Notes: generated from the sequence alone by a model not told the origin. A stretch of 5,479 bases of DNA from Verrucomicrobiota bacterium (GCA_003218935.1 QHPA01000301.1:1-5479); one strand, 5' to 3'. Counted from the stretch's first letter, positions 1 to 5,459 are shown. A program made the numbers and translations.

Positions 1-203
1 TCGTCTTTGACGGCCATCCTGACTTGCGCCGCATCCTGATGTGGGACGGCTTTCAGGATTATCCGATGCGCAAGGATTACGTCGAGCCGGACGATTACGA
101 ATACGAACCGACGCCGCATGATGAAGTGTTGGAAAAGGCTAAACGGCACGATCCGCAGGAGATGCAGTCGGCAACCCCTGACGCCGGAGGTTTGCAGCGA
201 TGA
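1..203 (+). CDS. nuoC: NADH-quinone oxidoreductase subunit C, 3' end only
   Basis: This is the last 66 codons of the 30-kDa (NuoC/Nqo5) subunit of complex I; the first whole codon is at base 3 and the stop is TGA at 201-203. The reading frame contains FDGHPDLRRILMWDGF followed by DYPMRKDY, the conserved carboxy-terminal signature of this family. NuoC sits in the peripheral arm next to NuoD and helps frame the path from the iron-sulfur chain to quinone; it carries no cofactor. After the signature comes a polar tail of about 35 residues, rich in Glu, Asp and Pro, that is likely variable. The gene is separate from nuoD, unlike the fused nuoCD of Escherichia coli. The amino-terminal part lies outside the window. 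Identification is firm from the motif and from the nuoD downstream. Confidence 0.95.
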   Translation, partial: VFDGHPDLRRILMWDGFQDYPMRKDYVEPDDYEYEPTPHDEVLEKAKRHDPQEMQSATPDAGGLQR

Positions 204-301
204 ATGGCTCAAAGGCATGCTGTCTTTCTGGCAAGGAACGGACGATGAGTGCCAAGCGGTCGCGGGTTCCAAGGCGAACGACCCTTTTCCCCTCACCCCG
301 G

Positions 302-322
302 CCCTCTCCCTTGAGGAGAGGG
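302..322. repeat. Perfect 8-bp hairpin, REP-like repeat
   Basis: CCCTCTCC at 302-309 is the exact reverse complement of GGAGAGGG at 315-322, around a 5-base loop. It follows a C-rich lead-in (CCCTCACCCC, 290-299). The arrangement matches a widespread class of dispersed intergenic palindromes known to me from memory. There is no T-run after the stem, so a rho-independent terminator is unlikely. Confidence 0.7.
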
Positions 323-466
323 AGAATCGTCCCCCGTTCTTCCTCGCTCAGTAGCGTCTGGTATTGGCGGACGCGCGCAAGCAAGGTCCGTGATGTACCT
401 CGACTGTTCCCGCTTCATGAACCTGGTGGGGCAAGCGTCCTCGCGAGTCCTGAGTTCTGTCCATCG

Positions 467-507
467 GAGATCAGGGCTCGACGGAGTCTCTACCGTCTCC
501 CGATCTC
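467..507. repeat. Three-segment hairpin just upstream of nuoD
   Basis: GAGATC (467-472) pairs with GATCTC (502-507), GGG (474-476) with CCC (499-501), and GACGG (480-484) with CCGTC (493-497). This gives 14 base pairs interrupted by small bulges, with an 8-base loop. It ends 16 bases before the nuoD ATG. It could be part of a dispersed repeat or an RNA structure that affects translation of nuoD; the sequence alone does not decide. Confidence 0.55.
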
Positions 508-523
508 GAAGTGAACTGATGTT

Positions 524-1696
524 ATGACTGCCGCCACCGACATCGCGGAATCCAAGTACGAGATTCTGCCCAAGACATCGCCCGGAGGTGAAATCGAAGG
601 AGACCTGCTCGAAGTGGCGATGGGGCCGCAACACCCTTCGACGCACGGCGTCTTTCGCATGGACGTGGCGCTGGACGGCGAACGCGTCGTGAAGCTCAAA
701 CCGGTCTTCGGCTACCTGCACCGCAACCACGAGAAGATCGCCGAGAACGCGACTTATCTCGGCTCGATGCCGTACACGGACCGGCTCGATTACTTTTGTT
801 CGCTCACGAACAACTGGGCTTACGCGCTGGCAGTCGAAAAGCTCGGCGGCCTCCAAGCGCCCGAACGCGCAGAATATATTCGCGTCATCACCGCCGAACT
901 GACGCGCCTGCAGAACCACACGTGCCTGATCGGTTTTCTGCTTCAGGACATGGGCGCCTCCGGCACGCCGCTGATGTATGCCTTCCGCGAGCGCGAGAAG
1001 ATTCTCGACCTCTTCGAGTCGCTCACCGGCGCGCGCATGATGTGCAATTATATGCGTTTTGGTGGTTGTCGCTGCGATTTGCCGCCCGGTTGGCTCGAAC
1101 AAGCCAAACAGGTGGTGGACAACTATCCCCGGTTTCTCGACGAGTTCGACCGGTTTCTTTCCGGGAACGAAATACTCCTGGCTCGCACGCAAGGCGTCGG
1201 CGTGCTGCCGCGCGAACTGGCCATTAACGCCGGCATCACCGGCCCGATGCTCCGCGCCAGCGGCGTGAATTACGACATTCGCAAAGTGGATAAGTACGGC
1301 ATCTACGACCGCTTTCAATTTCGCGTGCCGCTTGGGGAACACGGCGACACTTACGATCGCTACATGATTCGGCTGCTCGAAATGCGCGAGTCGTTGAACA
1401 TTTTGCAAATCGCGCTGCGCGATATTCCGTCCGGGCCGATCATGGACGCAAAGGCGAAGATTCGGGGCTTTCGACCGAAACCGGGCGAAGCTTATGGCCG
1501 TATCGAAGCGCCGAAAGGCGAGCTGGGTTTCTACCTCATCAGCGACGGCGGGCCGAATCCTTATCGCTATCGGGTGCGTCCGCCGAGCTTGATCAATCTG
1601 ACCGTTCTGGAGGACATGTGCCTCGGCCACATCGTAGCCGACGTCGTGGTGATTCTCGGCAGCGTGGACATTGTGTTGGGTGAAGTTGACCGCTGA
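524..1696 (+). CDS. nuoD: NADH-quinone oxidoreductase subunit D (49-kDa)
   Basis: The 390-residue product is the quinone-site subunit of the complex I peripheral arm (49-kDa/Nqo4 family), related to the large subunit of NiFe hydrogenases but without a metal centre. Length is normal. GPQHPSTHG at residues 34-42 and TDRLDY at 85-90 carry His41 and Tyr90, which align with the quinone headgroup ligands His38 and Tyr87 of Thermus thermophilus Nqo4. Other family marks are [12 protein letters not shown] (63-74), [12 protein letters not shown] in the middle, and the terminal [18 protein letters not shown] replaces the commoner HRGxEK form and probably marks the lineage. I chose ATG 524 because it gives a normal length and the frame upstream is not conserved-looking. 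No good Shine-Dalgarno sequence precedes it; the TGA of a short upstream frame overlaps the start as ATGA. Identification is firm. Confidence 0.98.
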   Translation: MTAATDIAESKYEILPKTSPGGEIEGDLLEVAMGPQHPSTHGVFRMDVALDGERVVKLKPVFGYLHRNHEKIAENATYLGSMPYTDRLDYFCSLTNNWAYALAVEKLGGLQAPERAEYIRVITAELTRLQNHTCLIGFLLQDMGASGTPLMYAFREREKILDLFESLTGARMMCNYMRFGGCRCDLPPGWLEQAKQVVDNYPRFLDEFDRFLSGNEILLARTQGVGVLPRELAINAGITGPMLRASGVNYDIRKVDKYGIYDRFQFRVPLGEHGDTYDRYMIRLLEMRESLNILQIALRDIPSGPIMDAKAKIRGFRPKPGEAYGRIEAPKGELGFYLISDGGPNPYRYRVRPPSLINLTVLEDMCLGHIVADVVVILGSVDIVLGEVDR

Positions 1697-1766
1697 TAGA
1701 CACGGATTTCACTAATTCCCACGAAATAGATTTTGAATTCGTGTTAATTCGTGTAATTCGTGTCTA
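1697..1766. repeat. Palindromic repeat with AATTCGTGT tandem arm
   Basis: This element fills nearly the whole nuoD-nuoI gap. TAGACACG at 1697-1704 is the exact reverse complement of CGTGTCTA at 1759-1766, and pairing continues inward with a few mismatches to about 1727/1736, making a long imperfect stem with a short loop. The right arm holds three copies of AATTCGTGT (1736-1744, 1746-1754, 1755-1763). It starts directly after the nuoD stop codon and ends 6 bases before the nuoI ATG. It looks like a dispersed, non-autonomous palindromic repeat; similar AATTCGTGT strings occur widely in bacterial intergenic DNA as far as I recall. Confidence 0.8.
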
Positions 1767-1772
1767 GGTTTT

Positions 1773-2399
1773 ATGTTGGGCGAAGGCATCATAAAAGGTC
1801 TGGCGGAAACGGCGCGTAACTTTGTCGGCAGTTACGTTGACAAGGAACGCCTGGTCACGGTCCAGTACCCCGAAGAGCGTTTGCCTGCCAAGGAAGCCGC
1901 GCGCAATTTTCCTTTCCTCGTTTTCGACGGCCATGACCCGCACGCCGGCCTGCGTTGCGTGGCTTGCCAGATTTGCGAGAAGGAATGTCCGCCGCAGTGC
2001 ATTTACATCGAGAAGAGCATGGACAAGAAACCGGATTACGTCGGCAAACCGCAGTTCTATCCGAAGATTTTCGACATCGACATCTCCGTTTGCATGAGCT
2101 GCCAGATTTGCGTCGAAGTCTGCCCGTTCGAGGCGATCAAAATGGATACTGAGTTCGAATTGAGTCACACCGACCGCTTTGCCGGTCTGCTGTTCGACAA
2201 GCATCAACTTGCCAAATCAAACGAGTATTATCAGAAAATCCATCCCAACGAAGCCGCCGAGGTCGATGGTCATCTCGCCGCTGAGAAAGCCAAAGCCGAG
2301 GTCAAGGCCAAAGCGGATGCTGATGCCAAAGCAAGAATTGCCGCCGCAAAAACTACCACGCCACCTGCGGCCAAACCGACGCCCGCGCCGACTTCCTGA
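1773..2399 (+). CDS. nuoI: NADH-quinone oxidoreductase subunit I, 2x[4Fe-4S] ferredoxin-like
   Basis: This 208-residue protein carries the N6a and N6b clusters that pass electrons towards N2 and quinone. Two CxxCxxCxxxCP motifs are present: Cys62, 65, 68, 72 and Cys107, 110, 113, 117. An additional Cys76 follows the first motif. The amino-terminal segment (about 1-30) corresponds to the amphipathic helix that sits on the membrane arm. From about residue 168 to the end there is a 40-residue low-complexity tail, first Ala/Lys/Glu-rich and then Thr/Pro/Ala-rich, which makes the protein longer than the usual roughly 160-180 residues. ATG 1773 is the only sensible start; AGG at 1766-1768, at the edge of the repeat, is at best a weak ribosome site with a 4-base spacer. 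nuoI comes before nuoH here, the reverse of the common order. Confidence 0.97.
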   Translation: MLGEGIIKGLAETARNFVGSYVDKERLVTVQYPEERLPAKEAARNFPFLVFDGHDPHAGLRCVACQICEKECPPQCIYIEKSMDKKPDYVGKPQFYPKIFDIDISVCMSCQICVEVCPFEAIKMDTEFELSHTDRFAGLLFDKHQLAKSNEYYQKIHPNEAAEVDGHLAAEKAKAEVKAKADADAKARIAAAKTTTPPAAKPTPAPTS

Positions 2400-2459
2400 T
2401 CGGATGAGTTCATCGCCGACAACCGCCGACGCCGGGGACGACGCCGACTTGGCGACGAT

Positions 2460-2584
2460 GGGAAAACACCAAAAACCAAACTTCGAGCACCAGGCTTCGA
2501 AGCGCTCGTTCAACCTGGCGCATGAAGTAGGATGGGGCGCCTGGTGGTTTGTTGGTATTTGGTATTTGGTATTTGGTTTTTCCC
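2460..2584. repeat. Long imperfect palindrome with TTGGTAT tandem arm
   Basis: GGGAAAA (2460-2466) pairs with TTTTCCC (2578-2584), and CACCAGGC (2488-2495) with GCCTGGTG (2539-2546). A-rich CCAAA segments near 2469-2480 face three copies of TTGGTAT and one TTGGTTT (2552-2579). Inner hairpins also exist: CGAGC 2484-2488 with GCTCG 2504-2508, and GGCGC 2517-2521 with GCGCC 2537-2541. The element ends one base before the nuoH ATG, so the usual Shine-Dalgarno position is occupied by repeat sequence. The remaining gap, 2400-2459, is GC-rich and shows no recognisable signal. It is probably a dispersed repeat, as similar TTGGTATTTGG strings are familiar from other genomes (memory only). Confidence 0.8.
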
Positions 2585-2585
2585 A

Positions 2586-3788
2586 ATGATCGACGCCTTC
2601 GACCAGATTTTCGTCCTGCTCAAGCACTGGGCGCTCGGTTGGCCGTTCTGGCCGGAGAGCCTGAAGCCGATGTTGTCGGTTTTTTTATCCATCGTTCCGA
2701 TCATGCTCGTCTTCGCATTGCTGTTCGGAATCACGACCGTGGTTGAACGCAAGGCGATCGGACGAATCCAAAACCGCTATGGCCCCAACCGGGTCGGCCT
2801 GCCTTTCACGGACGTGCGGTTGTTTGGCTTCGGCCAATTCATTGCGGACGGCATCAAGGCACTGACCAAAGAGGACATCGTGCCGCGCGCAGCCGACAGA
2901 GTGGTCCACTTTCTTGCCCCCATTGCGCTGATTGTGCCGGTGTTCCTGGCGTATTCGGTTTTGCCTTACGGCAAGAACATGGCGCCGATCGACATGGACA
3001 CGGGTGTGTTGTTCTTCTTCGCGGTGGGCGCGGCGACCGAGTTGTCCGTGTTCATGGCGGGATGGTCGAGCCGAAACAAATACTCGCTCCTGGGCGCGAT
3101 GAGGGCGATTGCGCAGATGATCAGTTACGAGGTGCCGCTCATCATTTCGACGATAACCGTCGTCATGATGGTCGGTTCGCTTTCGACCGTGAAAATCGTG
3201 GAGGCGCAGGCGGAGTATTCCGGCCAATTGCCGCATTGGCACGTGTTCACGCCGTGGGGACTTGCGGGGTTCATTTTGTTCCTGATTGCGGCGATGGCGG
3301 AATCGAACCGTTCGCCCTTCGACCTGCCGGAAGGAGAATCGGAAATCGTGGCCGGCTACTTCATCGAATATTCCGGGTTCAAATTCGCGCTCTTTTTCCT
3401 GGCAGAGTACCTCGGCATGTTCGCCATCAGCGGACTGGCGATCACGCTGTTCCTGGGTGGGTGGACCGCGCCGCTGGCTTTTCTGTCGTGGCTGCCGTCG
3501 TGGCTATGGTTTTTCGCGAAGTTGTTGGCGCTCATTTCTCTTTTTATCTGGGTCCGGGGCACGGTGCCGCGCCTGCGCATGGATCAGTTGATGAATTTCG
3601 CCTGGAAATTCATGCTGCCGATGGCCCTCATCAATATTGCGGCAGCGGGTCTGTGGTTTTTTTTGCCCGCGGGTTTCGACCGCTGGGCAGTTTGCTCGGC
3701 GATGCTGATCGTTCCGTATGTCCTGCTGGGCAGGGGATTGATGGGCGGGAAACTTTTCACAAAACGAACATACCGGTATGCGGAGTGA
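2586..3788 (+). CDS. nuoH: NADH-quinone oxidoreductase subunit H (ND1)
   Basis: The product, 400 residues from ATG 2586, is the membrane subunit that joins the peripheral and membrane arms and forms the quinone entry chamber with NuoD. Hallmarks are ERKAIGRIQNRYGPNRVG (54-71), ADGIKALTKEDIVP (87-100), RAIAQMISYEVPL (173-185) and AESNRSPFDLPEGESEIV (238-255) running into AGYFIEYSG (256-264); these include the conserved acidic residues of the loop near the quinone tunnel. About eight or nine hydrophobic segments are evident. It is longer than the usual 320-350 residues, with extra residues at the amino end and a carboxy-terminal region of about 55 residues containing further hydrophobic stretches. 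An in-frame ATG at 2532 would add 18 residues encoded wholly by the repeat, so I reject it. No Shine-Dalgarno sequence precedes the chosen start. Confidence 0.96.
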   Translation: MIDAFDQIFVLLKHWALGWPFWPESLKPMLSVFLSIVPIMLVFALLFGITTVVERKAIGRIQNRYGPNRVGLPFTDVRLFGFGQFIADGIKALTKEDIVPRAADRVVHFLAPIALIVPVFLAYSVLPYGKNMAPIDMDTGVLFFFAVGAATELSVFMAGWSSRNKYSLLGAMRAIAQMISYEVPLIISTITVVMMVGSLSTVKIVEAQAEYSGQLPHWHVFTPWGLAGFILFLIAAMAESNRSPFDLPEGESEIVAGYFIEYSGFKFALFFLAEYLGMFAISGLAITLFLGGWTAPLAFLSWLPSWLWFFAKLLALISLFIWVRGTVPRLRMDQLMNFAWKFMLPMALINIAAAGLWFFLPAGFDRWAVCSAMLIVPYVLLGRGLMGGKLFTKRTYRYAE

Positions 3789-3800
3789 GTCCGTCCGTGA

Positions 3801-3947
3801 AACGTTAAATCGTTAAATCGTAAAATTGAGCCGCGAAACGTTTATCCAGTCCGAGCTCCCGGGCTGCCTCTCGTCATCAAACCGATTGACGCCGATCAGA
3901 CGGCTTTTGCCGATTCAACGGTTCAACGGTTCAACGGTTCAACGATC
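3801..3947. repeat. Repeat element with CGTTAAAT and TTCAACGG arms
   Basis: The nuoH-nuoJ gap is framed by two tandem arms of period 8. The left arm is CGTTAAAT twice followed by CGTAAAAT (3803-3826). The right arm is TTCAACGG three times followed by TTCAACGA (3914-3945). The right arm read in reverse complement is CGTTGAAC repeated, which matches the left unit at six of eight positions, so the two are diverged inverted copies. Between them lies about 87 bases with local palindromes such as CCCGGG near 3858 but no gene. The right arm ends 8 bases before the nuoJ ATG. This resembles a dispersed repeat family. Confidence 0.75.
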
Positions 3948-3953
3948 AGTCGC

Positions 3954-4487
3954 ATGACCTTGCCCTTTGCCATTCTCGCGGTCGTGACGCTCGCCGGCGC
4001 CATTGCCGCCATGAGCCTGCGCAACCTCGTTCACTGCGCGCTCTGTCTGGTGGCGACTTTTGGCGGGTTGGCCGGGCTTTTCCTGCAACTGGGCGCCCAA
4101 TTCGTCGGTTTGGCGCAAATCCTGGTTTACATCGGGGCGGTGGCGATTCTCATCGTGTTCGCGATTTTGCTGACGCGCGGCAGCGAGTCGCCGCAACAGC
4201 CAATCGTCGCGGGTCGCTGGCTCATGGGTGTGGCAGTTGCGGCGCTCACCTTCGGCAGTCTCATGGTGAGCATTGTCACCAGTACCCTGATTTCGTCAGC
4301 GAATGGACCTAAGCCGAACGTTGCTGCCGATATCAGCGTGAAAAAGATTGGCGCAAAATTGATGACCGAGTATGTGCTGCCGCTGGAAGTGGTCGCGCTG
4401 CTGCTGACCGCCGCATTAATTGGTGCGGTCATCATCGCGATGGAGGAGCAGGCCCGGCTCGCGCCGGAAGGATCACAATCACACTGA
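3954..4487 (+). CDS. nuoJ: NADH-quinone oxidoreductase subunit J (ND6)
   Basis: This 177-residue membrane protein of the proton-pumping arm has five hydrophobic segments, at roughly residues 2-20, 26-46, 50-74, 89-113 and 140-162. The family signature lies in the third: LGAQFVGLAQILVYIGAV (46-63) and then AILIVFAILLT, the helix known in this family to carry a pi-bulge that changes shape during coupling. Gln55 stands where E. coli NuoJ has Glu80, a substitution I believe is common in other lineages. Length is within the family range. The start is ATG 3954; upstream is repeat sequence with no purine-rich ribosome site. It lies between nuoH and nuoK, the normal neighbourhood. Identification is firm from the signature and position. 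Confidence 0.95.
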   Translation: MTLPFAILAVVTLAGAIAAMSLRNLVHCALCLVATFGGLAGLFLQLGAQFVGLAQILVYIGAVAILIVFAILLTRGSESPQQPIVAGRWLMGVAVAALTFGSLMVSIVTSTLISSANGPKPNVAADISVKKIGAKLMTEYVLPLEVVALLLTAALIGAVIIAMEEQARLAPEGSQSH

Positions 4488-4520
4488 GAGCGAACTCACG
4501 ATGGCCGCTACCGTTCAACA

Positions 4521-4595
4521 GCAGGTGAGAAAAGGGGAAAGTGAGCAGGGGGGAGCTCCCCCTTTCCCCCTTTCCCCCTTTCTCACTTTCCCTGC
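4521..4595. repeat. Palindromic repeat with CCCCCTTT tandem arm
   Basis: GCAGG (4521-4525) pairs with CCTGC (4591-4595), and GTGAGAAA (4525-4532) with TTTCTCAC (4579-4586). The centre is a perfect 14-base palindrome, GGGGGAGCTCCCCC at 4549-4562. The right arm holds three tandem copies of CCCCCTTT (4558-4581), facing AGGGGAAA on the left (4533-4540). The element ends 3 bases before the nuoK ATG and puts a pyrimidine tract where a Shine-Dalgarno sequence would be expected. A 33-codon frame from ATG 4501 runs through it and ends in TGA at 4600-4602, overlapping the nuoK start. Confidence 0.8.
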
Positions 4596-4598
4596 CTT

Positions 4599-4910
4599 AT
4601 GACTCCGCTTACCGCATATCTTGTGCTGTCGGCCTTGCTCTTCAGCATCGGCCTGGCGGGGGCGCTGACGCGGCGCAACGCCATCATCGTGTTGATCGGG
4701 ATCGAGCTGATGCTCAACGCGGCGAACCTGAACTTCATTGCCTACTGGCGTTACAGCGAACATCCCGAAGCGTTGACCGGCGTGATGTTCGTCATTTTCT
4801 CGATTGGCGTGGCGGCCGCGGAGGCGGCGGTCGGGCTGGCTTTGATTATCTCCATTTATCGCCATTACAAGACCACGAACCTGGATCAGATAGATACGAT
4901 GAAGGGATAA
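4599..4910 (+). CDS. nuoK: NADH-quinone oxidoreductase subunit K (ND4L)
   Basis: The 103-residue product is a three-helix subunit of the proton-pumping membrane arm, of typical length. The sequence IGLAGALTRRNAIIVLIGIE followed by LMLNAANLNF is the family signature. Glu36, inside the second helix (GIELMLNA), corresponds to the essential Glu36 of E. coli NuoK, and Glu75 (AAAEAAVG) corresponds to Glu72. Both proton-path carboxylates are therefore present. ATG 4599 places Glu36 at the canonical number, which supports this start even though only pyrimidine-rich repeat sequence precedes it. Its stop lies 2 bases before the next start, and its last codons contain that gene's Shine-Dalgarno sequence. 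Confidence 0.97.
   Translation: MTPLTAYLVLSALLFSIGLAGALTRRNAIIVLIGIELMLNAANLNFIAYWRYSEHPEALTGVMFVIFSIGVAAAEAAVGLALIISIYRHYKTTNLDQIDTMKG
4902..4907 (+). promoter_or_regulatory. Shine-Dalgarno sequence of the orphan gene
   Basis: AAGGGA lies 5 bases before ATG 4913, within the last codons of nuoK. It is the only clear Shine-Dalgarno match before any start in the window, and it decides the start of the 4913-5452 gene. Confidence 0.65.
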
Positions 4911-5459
4911 AGATGCCGGACGCCATATTCAAGACCGGAAGAAAGCCAGCAAAAGTCGAAATGACGGTCGCTGGAGAGTGGCTGCCTGCACCAAAGCGTG
5001 ATTGGCGTGGAGTAATTCAATCTGCCGAAACTGTCGTGGCAATTGCGTTCCTGAGAGTCGGTGGCCATACAGCGTGGTGCAAATCTGACAGGGGTTCTTT
5101 GCATGGCCTAGAGGTATCAGTGATGCTTGATCGGTATGACAACTTTGGTTTAGATGTTTCTGCAAGTTTTTCTATCGGTAATAACGGGCCGCGCTGGCGA
5201 ACATTGGTTGAATCTGCGAATTATTTTCCCAAAATTATTGCGCCAAAAACTTTTCTCACGGGACAACTGATAGATTTTGCGAAAGTTGAAGGCAATCCGA
5301 GGATTGATCTCAATGCACTTTTTATCGCTCGTAAAGATGTGAGGGTTGGACGCAATGGGTTATGGCATTTGCGAAAAGAGCTTGTTGAGTTTTTTCCTGA
5401 ATCATTCCGAAAGATTTTAGCCTACGGCCGTTCGGGAGCATTTGATTCATAAACATGCC
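4907..5459. repeat. 11-bp near-identical direct repeats flanking the orphan gene
   Basis: ATAAAGATGCC at 4907-4917 and ATAAACATGCC at 5449-5459 match at 10 of 11 positions. Each spans a TAA stop, a 2-base spacer and an ATG start: the nuoK stop with the orphan start, and the orphan stop with the nuoL start. Collapsing the two copies would join nuoK directly to nuoL with normal spacing. Stop and start codons account for part of the match, so a true insertion duplication is plausible but not proven. Confidence 0.5.
4913..5452 (+). CDS. Unrecognised 179-residue protein inserted between nuoK and nuoL
   Basis: I do not recognise this protein as a complex I subunit or any named family. It has no signal peptide, no membrane-spanning segment and one cysteine (Cys56), so it is probably cytoplasmic. 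It is basic near its start (KTGRKPAK, 7-14) and mixed in charge after that. Residues 35-50 and 64-88 alternate hydrophobic and polar residues as in beta strands, and the last 30 residues (LRKELVEFFPESFRKILA) look helical. The start at ATG 4913 is supported by AAGGGA 5 bases upstream. The same frame stays open further upstream, but that part overlaps nuoK and the repeat and is a shadow. Base composition differs from its neighbours: 50 of 120 bases at 5161-5280 are G or C, against 74 of 120 at 4621-4740 in nuoK. This suggests acquisition from elsewhere. Being gap-tight with nuoK and nuoL, it is probably co-transcribed with them. Confidence 0.8.
   Translation: MPDAIFKTGRKPAKVEMTVAGEWLPAPKRDWRGVIQSAETVVAIAFLRVGGHTAWCKSDRGSLHGLEVSVMLDRYDNFGLDVSASFSIGNNGPRWRTLVESANYFPKIIAPKTFLTGQLIDFAKVEGNPRIDLNALFIARKDVRVGRNGLWHLRKELVEFFPESFRKILAYGRSGAFDS

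Larger units (their letters stand above)
204..523. other. 320-bp gap between nuoC and nuoD with repeat-like sequence
   Basis: No convincing gene was found here. Open frames cross it, but their translations are rich in Arg, Ser and Pro and look like read-through of repeat DNA. Two hairpins are visible, at 302-322 and 467-507. The stretch around 285-330 resembles a dispersed CCCTCACCCC...CCCTCTCCC type repeat that I recall from many bacterial genomes, including Verrucomicrobiota and Planctomycetota; that likeness is from memory. No promoter with clear -35 and -10 boxes and no T-rich terminator is seen. A 36-codon frame from ATG 417 ends in TGA at 525-527, overlapping the nuoD start as ATGA; whether it is translated is unknown. 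Confidence 0.6.

Noticed and set aside
302..322. Hairpin considered as a transcription terminator
   Set aside because: No T-tract follows the stem, and nuoD downstream continues the same complex, so termination here is unlikely.
200..514. 104-codon + strand frame starting at the nuoC stop (ATGA overlap)
   Set aside because: Translation is Arg/Ser/Pro-rich and reads through the REP-like repeat; no ribosome site and no recognisable domain.
293..1630. Long 445-codon open frame on the minus strand opposite nuoD
   Set aside because: It is an antisense shadow of nuoD produced by GC-rich codon bias; the translation is His/Arg/Val-rich without domain signatures, while nuoD on the other strand is unmistakable.
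2532..2585. Upstream in-frame start that would lengthen NuoH by 18 residues
   Set aside because: All 18 residues are encoded by the TTGGTAT-type repeat, and MIDAFDQ from 2586 resembles a natural start.
3062..3808. 248-codon + strand frame overlapping nuoH
   Set aside because: It lies almost wholly inside nuoH in another frame, has a basic Arg/Gly-rich translation with no family signature, and is explained by codon bias.
3803..3945. Direct repeats considered as a CRISPR array
   Set aside because: Units are 8 bp and adjacent, without unique spacers of constant length, and no cas gene is present.
4541..4912. Upstream extension of the orphan gene to a start at 4541
   Set aside because: The extension runs through the CCCCCTTT repeat and overlaps nuoK; composition changes at 4913, where a good Shine-Dalgarno site is found.
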